NCBI GenBank assembly: GCA_022825235.1
Contig: JAJDYI010000071.1
Coordinates: 1 to 49,709, forward strand
Reading direction: 5' to 3'
Length of the DNA: 49,709 nucleotides
Source: Alphaproteobacteria bacterium
Lineage (GTDB): Bacteria; Pseudomonadota; Alphaproteobacteria; TMED109
Of the stretch, positions 44,858 through 49,709 are shown in pieces. Below the pieces are notes generated by a model, which ran no database searches, was not told the DNA's origin, and saw only the letters and a program-made list of their open reading frames with translations. How positions within the stretch are numbered: the first letter of the stretch is position 1; every line of letters begins with the position of its first letter. The position numbers and the translations under genes are program-made.

Positions 44858-45568
44858 TCATGCAAGGGAGCCGATAACCCGATGCGTTACCGCCGCCGCG
44901 CCCCGCGAGAAATCCCAAACAACATCGTGAGATCGGAGAATGAATATCCGGTCAAAGGGACTTGCTCCGTCGTGACTACGGAGCTCCCGATCAAGGGCCG
45001 TCATCGCGGCCTGATCGTTCAGTCCGGCAGTCGGGCTCCAGTTGTTGTAGATCAGCAACCAGTTTCTGTCGTGCTTCGCGAAACCCGGTCGGACGAACCT
45101 GTCGGCCTTTCGTCCCACGAAATAGAGCATCGCTTCGACCCAGTCGCGTTCCATCGAGCCGCCCGGGTGGGGATAGGTAGGAACGCGTCCCCTCGCGATA
45201 TCCTCTATTTCCTGCACGGAACGCCTATTCTCCCCGGCGCGGTACCTGGGCACAAACCTGAAATCTTCTATCCCTTCGCGTTCCGAGAGGGCGTCGACCC
45301 TGGCTTCGTCCGTGGGAACCGCTTCTGTGATCTCTATTCCCGTGCGCCCGGATACGGACGAAAGGACAAGATCGGGCCGGTCTCCGGGGGTAACCGCAAG
45401 AGGGTAGTCGAGCAGGCCGGACTCGGAGACCGCCGCGAGAAAACGGCAGGTCACCCAGGTTTCGCCGTGCGCTGTAGTTCGGCCGCGTGATCGGGGCGGC
45501 ACCTGCACATCATTTGCGTGCAACTCACGGACGAGGTCCTGGGGCGATGAAGCGCGAAACGGGCGCAT
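44858..45568 (-). CDS. Hypothetical protein, possible nuclease fold, partner of the PLD gene
   Basis: A 236-aa protein 45 nt downstream of the PLD-family gene on the same strand, so the two form an operon. The block GDRPDLVLSS followed by GRTGIEITEAV suggests a D-x(n)-E strand pair as in diverged PD-(D/E)XK folds, though the lysine is missing. The remaining sequence (NWLLIYNNWSP, HDVVWDFSRG) is compatible with such a fold. I do not recognise the family. There is no ribosome site at ATG 45568, so coupling to the upstream gene is likely. Confidence 0.5.
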   Translation of the reverse strand: MRPFRASSPQDLVRELHANDVQVPPRSRGRTTAHGETWVTCRFLAAVSESGLLDYPLAVTPGDRPDLVLSSVSGRTGIEITEAVPTDEARVDALSEREGIEDFRFVPRYRAGENRRSVQEIEDIARGRVPTYPHPGGSMERDWVEAMLYFVGRKADRFVRPGFAKHDRNWLLIYNNWSPTAGLNDQAAMTALDRELRSHDGASPFDRIFILRSHDVVWDFSRGAAAVTHRVIGSLA

Positions 45569-45613
45569 TGTCAGGTGCCATTTACAGCGATAGCTGGACC
45601 GCAGTGAAGAGGA

Positions 45614-47056
45614 TTACAGCGCGAATTGGATTTCAATGGTCGTTGACTGGCCACTTTCCGTTGTCTGGATGATGTTGTCCTCGACGCTTCCTTGCTGTCG
45701 CCAGAGCTTCCACATGGCTTCGCAAGCCATCGGCATCCTGTTGGGTTGGCTGCCGCGGACCACATTGCGATGCAAGTCGCGGGCGACAATCCGGGATGCC
45801 CTCCGGCCGGCACGCCGGTCCGCGGCCAGCATCCTGCGGAGTTCGTTGTCGAAGGCGTCCTGCGTGAATTCCGTAGCCTGAGCCGGCTGGACGGGAGTTT
45901 CCGGCCAATCGAGTTCACGAAGAACGTGACGGGGAACCTGTCCGTGGACGTCGAACGCCGTCTGGAGGCGTGCGTTCAGCCACCCGAACCCGTCGCTTGA
46001 AAGTCGGACGGCAGGCTGCTGCATGAGGGAACGGCGCGGGTTTGTGTTGCCGTCCCCACGGGCCGCATTCCGCTGGGTGGTGGCGAATGAATCGCTCCCC
46101 AATGTGTCCATCAACTGCGCGAGGGAAACGCCGTTTTCCATGGTGCCGGCGACGAATTCGGCATTGTGGATCCGAATGTAGCGTGGCCAGCGGGTCTTCC
46201 ATGGGCGCAGCTGGATGTCGGCCTGGGTCGCATCGTCTCGGCCCTCTTGGTGTCTCAGTGCGATTGCGCGGCCGTAGACGCGGATATCCGGCCCCTTCAC
46301 GAGTCGCGAAATAAACATGACCGCTCCTTCCTCGACGCCTGTGGGGCGCCCGCGGCCTGCTGGATAGGCGAGGGCCCAGTGACTGCCTCCTCTTCTGATT
46401 TCTTCGATGGTAGGGCAGTCGAGAGGGACGCGATCGTTGCCCTCGCCGCCGAATTTCACGAACGCCTGGGGCGGGTCGGTGTAGGCCAGCGGCGTGCCGG
46501 GGACGGGTGTCGGCTCGAACCCCGCCTCGGCTCCGAAATCCCCGAGGCTGCGTGATGGAGCGGGCGGCCCACCCGACGCTCGATGGTCCGCTAGCGTGGC
46601 ATCCCAGCCGTCGAGCTGTTGCCGCTCCAGGTCGGACCCGGCGAGCGGCCACAGACTCTCGAAATAGGCCAGGCAGCGTTCGATCGCGGCGGGATCTTCG
46701 GTGACAATTCCGAACTCCCGGTTTGTCGAGAGACCGGCACCAGTGAGGTTGGCGGAGGTCACGATCGCCCGGCTTGTCCCGAATACGTAGAGCTTGGCAT
46801 GGAGGCCGCGGATACCACGGACCGCGGCGCCTGCGTCGAGGAGCAGTCGCAGGGCACCTATATCGCTCACACCGTCAGCGAAATCCGCGAGATTGAACCG
46901 GGTGATCACCTGGAGGGAAGCAGGCCGCGGTGTGAGGATCCGGTTGAGAGCGCGGGCCTTGATGAACGGACACACGATCCGAAGCTCACCGGAATCGTGA
47001 CGAAGCCCGGAGATGAACTCCGAGTCCCACCCTCGGTCGACCAGACGAAACGTCAT
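45614..47056 (-). CDS. PLD-family protein with one HKD-like motif
   Basis: A 480-aa protein. Residues 1-150 form a phospholipase D-like domain: LRIVCPFIKARALNRIL, then GLHAKLYVFG and VTSANLTGAGLSTNREFG. The motif keeps His, Lys and Asn, but the Asp of H-x-K-x4-D is replaced by Gly. PLD-type domains in defence genes act as nucleases (as in BfiI and some helicase-associated proteins). The C-terminal 300 residues are unknown and basic. ATG 47056 follows GGAG. It is upstream of, and probably co-transcribed with, the 236-aa gene. Activity is uncertain because of the lost Asp. Confidence 0.75.
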   Translation of the reverse strand: MTFRLVDRGWDSEFISGLRHDSGELRIVCPFIKARALNRILTPRPASLQVITRFNLADFADGVSDIGALRLLLDAGAAVRGIRGLHAKLYVFGTSRAIVTSANLTGAGLSTNREFGIVTEDPAAIERCLAYFESLWPLAGSDLERQQLDGWDATLADHRASGGPPAPSRSLGDFGAEAGFEPTPVPGTPLAYTDPPQAFVKFGGEGNDRVPLDCPTIEEIRRGGSHWALAYPAGRGRPTGVEEGAVMFISRLVKGPDIRVYGRAIALRHQEGRDDATQADIQLRPWKTRWPRYIRIHNAEFVAGTMENGVSLAQLMDTLGSDSFATTQRNAARGDGNTNPRRSLMQQPAVRLSSDGFGWLNARLQTAFDVHGQVPRHVLRELDWPETPVQPAQATEFTQDAFDNELRRMLAADRRAGRRASRIVARDLHRNVVRGSQPNRMPMACEAMWKLWRQQGSVEDNIIQTTESGQSTTIEIQFAL

Positions 47057-47354
47057 GGCGGTCTCCTCACCTTGACGAGGATCGCGGGCGTTTATTCCCG
47101 GGAAGCGGTCAGCACGATTCAGTTTCCAGTAAACGGTCCTGCATCGCACGTACTTCCTTGTTCAGTCGCTCGACCTCTTGGCGCGCTTGGCTTGGATGCG
47201 TTCGTCACGCTTGCCCGCCTCGCCGGCAAGGGGGTGGCGCTCTCGGACATGCGCGCGGTGACGGGCGTGCGCCCCGGCTCCTGCCCCTCACCGATACCGC
47301 CGGCCCCATCTTCGTCCCACAGATCATCGTCCGGGCTTCTCCGACCCGCCCCGC

Positions 47355-47785
47355 GCCGCCGAGAGGGGAGGTCCGGCCGTGAGCGGGGCGGCGGTCGGGC
47401 GTCCGGGGGAGGGTGTCCGACCGTCGATTTCCCTCATCGACACGAAGGAGACGGCACCATGACTGCAGCCATGGCGATGCCCGGCAACACGGCGGAGACG
47501 TTCCTGGTTCATTTCTTCGGCACCGGCCTGGCCGACGACCGCTATGTGGTCGAGCGGTTCCGAGCCCGCGCGGACGGCGACATCGTTCCCGCCCCAGCCG
47601 ATGCGCTCGTGGCGAAGGGCCGGCGCAAGACGAAGCGCACCACCGCCACGCTGAAGGCGGTCCGGGAGATGAGGCCCGCCTGCACCGAAATCATCATCTG
47701 CACCGGCCTCAAGACCCGCGGCGGCTGGCAATTGTGGGGTTCGATCGCGGCCGGGGTCCTGTGCGACCGCAAGCAGAAGGGCTGA
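47355..47785 (+). repeat. Direct repeat copy B (about 430 bp)
   Basis: Same leader-plus-gene block as 19811-20240 and in the same orientation, 27.5 kb away. Recombination between the two would excise or invert nothing but remove the whole defence block as a circle. Confidence 0.8.
47459..47785 (+). CDS. 108-aa repeated small protein, copy B
   Basis: Near-identical in its first half to copy A (GNTAETFLVHFFGTGLADDR in both), with AAGGAG before ATG 47459. It differs in the linker (KTKRTTATLKAVREMRPA against KAKHKVVSRKEVEAMRPD) and near the end, while keeping TEIIICTGL. The leader of about 100 bp is also conserved, which suggests shared regulation. The family is unknown. Confidence 0.7.
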   Translation: MTAAMAMPGNTAETFLVHFFGTGLADDRYVVERFRARADGDIVPAPADALVAKGRRKTKRTTATLKAVREMRPACTEIIICTGLKTRGGWQLWGSIAAGVLCDRKQKG

Positions 47786-47897
47786 CCCGCCCGCTTCCCT
47801 GGACGTCCTGCCGGCCCGCGTTCCTCCGCACGACAGGCGGGGGAGGCCGCCGGCCGGGCGTCAGCCATTTCGATTCTGTTGCCAATGGAGAGCGCCG

Positions 47898-48917
47898 ATG
47901 GCCTACAAGGACATCGAAGTGCAGCGCGCCCGCGACCGCGAACGGTTCCGGAAGCGCACCGCCGACCGTATCGCCGCCGGGCTCTGTCCCCTCTGCGGCG
48001 ACCGGCCTCCGGCATCGGAGCGCCGCGCCTGCGACCCGTGTGCCGCCAGGCGCAACAAGGCGAGCCGCGCCCGCGACGCCCGGCTGCGGGCCGAGGGCAA
48101 GCCCAGGCGGGACCCGGTGAAATCTCGCGCCTATGAGCGCGAGCGTACCCGCCACGAGCACGAGCGGCGGAGCGCGCTGGGCCTCTGCACCCGCTGCGGC
48201 AAGGCGCCTGCCGCCCCCGACCGTGCGTCCTGCGAGCCCTGCCTGGAGAAGCGCCGCGCGTCGGACCGTGCGAAATACGCCGCCGGCAAGGCTGCCGGCC
48301 TGCCTTACGGGGGTGCCAATGCCGAGGCCAAGCGCCGTGCTGCCCGCACCCGCAGCAAGAAGCGCCAGAAGGCGCGTCTCGACGCCGGGCTCTGCATCCG
48401 CTGCGGGCACAATCCGCCCGCCGACGGCGGCATCACCTGCGCGCCGTGCCGCGACAAGCGCCAGGCGGCGGAGCGCGACCAGTATGTGGCGCGGCGCGCG
48501 GCCGGGCTCTGCGTGCGCTGCGGCGGTCCGACGATCGACGGCCTGTCGCGCTGCGCCCCCTGCGGCGCCATCGAGGACGCGCGCCACTCGCCCGAGCGCA
48601 AGAACGCGCAGTCCCGGCAGCGATATGCCAGACGGAGAGCCGCCGGCCTCTGCACCGATTGCGGCGCGCCGTCCCAGGGGGCCAGTCGTTGCACCCCGTG
48701 CGCGGAGCGTTCGTATCACCGCTCGGCGTATTTCAAGGGCATCCCGGTGTGGGACCCGAGCTGGACGGTGATCGAGATCGCCACCGGCGAGCCGCTCGGC
48801 ACCTTCGACAGCGAGGCCGACGTGGCGCTCTGCCTCGCCTTCGCGAAGCTCGCCCGCGACCAAGTGGAGGTGCTGCACGACGCCTCGCCGATGAGCTCGT
48901 TCACGAGCTGGACCTGA
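47898..48917 (+). CDS. Protein with five CxxC zinc ribbons
   Basis: A 339-aa, very basic protein with five similar modules GLCxxCGxxPx(n)CxxC: at about residues 28-48, 95-116, 164-184, 202-222 and 249-269, separated by Arg/Ala/Lys-rich helices (RARDRERFRKRTADR-type). Four cysteines per module would hold one zinc each. The C-terminal 70 residues (WTVIEIATGEPLGTFDSEAD) form a separate small domain. Binding to nucleic acid is likely from charge and zinc ribbons, but the family has no function I know. It starts 112 nt after copy B on the same strand. Confidence 0.7.
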   Translation: MAYKDIEVQRARDRERFRKRTADRIAAGLCPLCGDRPPASERRACDPCAARRNKASRARDARLRAEGKPRRDPVKSRAYERERTRHEHERRSALGLCTRCGKAPAAPDRASCEPCLEKRRASDRAKYAAGKAAGLPYGGANAEAKRRAARTRSKKRQKARLDAGLCIRCGHNPPADGGITCAPCRDKRQAAERDQYVARRAAGLCVRCGGPTIDGLSRCAPCGAIEDARHSPERKNAQSRQRYARRRAAGLCTDCGAPSQGASRCTPCAERSYHRSAYFKGIPVWDPSWTVIEIATGEPLGTFDSEADVALCLAFAKLARDQVEVLHDASPMSSFTSWT

Positions 48918-49068
48918 CCGCCGCCAGACGTCTCGCCGGCCGGACGCCCGCGAGCAACCGGCGCGGCGGGGGGCTCTCCGCTGCGCTGCCGGCCCGCGGT
49001 CCGCCGCCGTCCATACATATCGCCGGCCGCTCGTCCGCCGCCCCGGTCCAACCCAAGGAGCACCGCGC

Positions 49069-49329
49069 ATGACCGCCTGCATTCCCGACGAGCCCACCTA
49101 TTGCTTCTGCCCGGTGAGCGATGCCGACGGCGAGCCGCCGCAGATTCGGATTTTCGTCGAGGGCCTCCCCTTCGCCGTCCCCACCGCGCTGGTCGCGCTG
49201 AGCCAGGCCGATGGGCTCGCCGTGTGCGACCGGATGAACCGGGCCCTCGGCCTCGACCGTGCCGCCTGGATGGCGCTGGCCGCGCGCTGCCTGCGCGCAG
49301 CCAGGGCAGGCAGCACTGCCATCCATTAA
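49069..49329 (+). CDS. Small hypothetical protein (86 aa)
   Basis: Starts 151 nt after the zinc-ribbon gene, with AAGGAG before ATG 49069. The core (PPQIRIFVEGLPFAVPTALV, then LDRAAWMALAARCLRAARA) is a plain alpha/beta fold with a C-terminal helix; no known family, no signal peptide. The same strand and spacing suggest co-transcription with its neighbours. Confidence 0.6.
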   Translation: MTACIPDEPTYCFCPVSDADGEPPQIRIFVEGLPFAVPTALVALSQADGLAVCDRMNRALGLDRAAWMALAARCLRAARAGSTAIH

Positions 49330-49485
49330 TCGCCGCGCCGCCGGTCCCCTCGCCCGCGGTCCGGCGCGGGGCGGCCGGCCGGGAGGTGGAGGGGAGCTTT
49401 CGCAGGGGGCGTGTCCGGCAGGACGGCGGGAGGGAGTTCCGCCGCGCCGATGCCGGGCCGGGCAACGGCAGAGGAGTTCCCCGCC

Positions 49486-49709
49486 ATGTTCCAGTCCGAC
49501 CATTCCCCCGACCTTCCCGCCGGCGTCATCGCCGAGCTGGGCATCGACCCGGCGGCCGTCCGCGAGGCGATCGAGGACGCGCGCGCGAGGCGCTGTCCGG
49601 ATCGCCCGGCGGTCTACCCCGAGCGCAGCTTCGCCCGTCTCGTCCCGGAGCCGGCGGCGGGGGGTCTCGGCGAGGCGGCGCCGGACGAGCCCTGGGATCC
49701 GGCAGCGGC
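49486..49709 (+). CDS. Hypothetical protein, cut by the window end
   Basis: An open frame from ATG 49486, behind GAGGAG, runs off the right edge after 74 codons. It begins MFQSDHSPDLPAGVIAELGI and continues with DPAAVREAIEDARARRC. No family is recognised; it continues the row of small + strand genes. Confidence 0.5.
   Translation, partial: MFQSDHSPDLPAGVIAELGIDPAAVREAIEDARARRCPDRPAVYPERSFARLVPEPAAGGLGEAAPDEPWDPAA

Noticed and set aside
49333-49369. GC hairpin after the 86-aa gene as terminator
   Set aside because: An 8-bp stem is present, but the loop is long and no T-run follows.
1-49709. CRISPR array
   Set aside because: No set of short repeats with regular spacers was seen. The regular repeats at 3.1-4.6 kb are TPR coding units of 141 bp without spacers.

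Overview
The window reads as an alphaproteobacterial chromosome segment. It is high-GC, with NGG-type ribosome sites, an alphaproteobacterial-style initiator tRNA fragment, a small 'ANDN' protein next to a serine recombinase, and lone CxxC and cold-shock proteins of alphaproteobacterial type. No ribosomal, metabolic or replication gene is present. Almost everything is accessory, so the genus cannot be named. Several genes (the NACHT remnant, the AbiJ-like gene, the Septu-like pair and the PD-(D/E)XK gene at 25.4 kb) are visibly AT-richer than their neighbours, which fits separate acquisition.

Layout. (1) 1-13.1 kb is a tRNA-fMet genomic island. It holds a NACHT ATPase cut off just before Walker B, a membrane-anchored TPR protein with ten 47-residue repeats, an AbiEi/AbiEii toxin-antitoxin pair with a 23-bp palindrome upstream, an AlbA_2/Schlafen-type protein, two HEPN-like proteins (one AbiJ-like) and a P4-type tyrosine integrase. 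It ends at a 45-nt 3' fragment of initiator tRNA-Met. (2) 13.1-19.8 kb begins with a large serine recombinase whose last codons are read from the antisense strand of that tRNA fragment. It continues with a small partner protein, a ribbon-helix-helix regulator with a clear self-control region, a triple cold-shock protein, a TIR/deoxyribosyltransferase-like protein and a PD-(D/E)XK-like protein with a small partner. (3) 19.8-47.8 kb is a nuclease-rich defence block lying between two direct copies of a 108-aa gene. It contains an HNH protein, an AlpA-type HTH, a Septu-like PtuA/PtuB pair, an integrase remnant and an AT-rich PD-(D/E)XK gene. Next comes a divergent cluster of AddB-like and AddA-like helicase-nucleases against a tandem AAA+ ATPase and a WYL regulator, then a papain-like peptidase and a divergent tubulin/FtsZ-like protein. 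The rest of the block holds a PDDEXK_4 nuclease, a methyltransferase, further PD-(D/E)XK proteins, a ScoMcrA-like HNH and a PLD-family protein. (4) 47.8 kb to the end carries a five-zinc-ribbon protein and small proteins of unknown role.

How it fits together. The island stacks abortive-infection modules (AbiE, HEPN, NACHT, TIR-like) with DNA-degrading modules (Septu-like, AddAB-like, HNH and PD-(D/E)XK singletons). No DNA-methyltransferase partner for a classical restriction system is recognisable. The best candidate for an undescribed system is the divergent AddB-AddA / AAA-WYL cluster with the adjoining peptidase and tubulin-like genes (26.3-37.7 kb). The 108-aa gene, present as two intact direct copies 27.5 kb apart plus one internally deleted copy, may let the block recombine.
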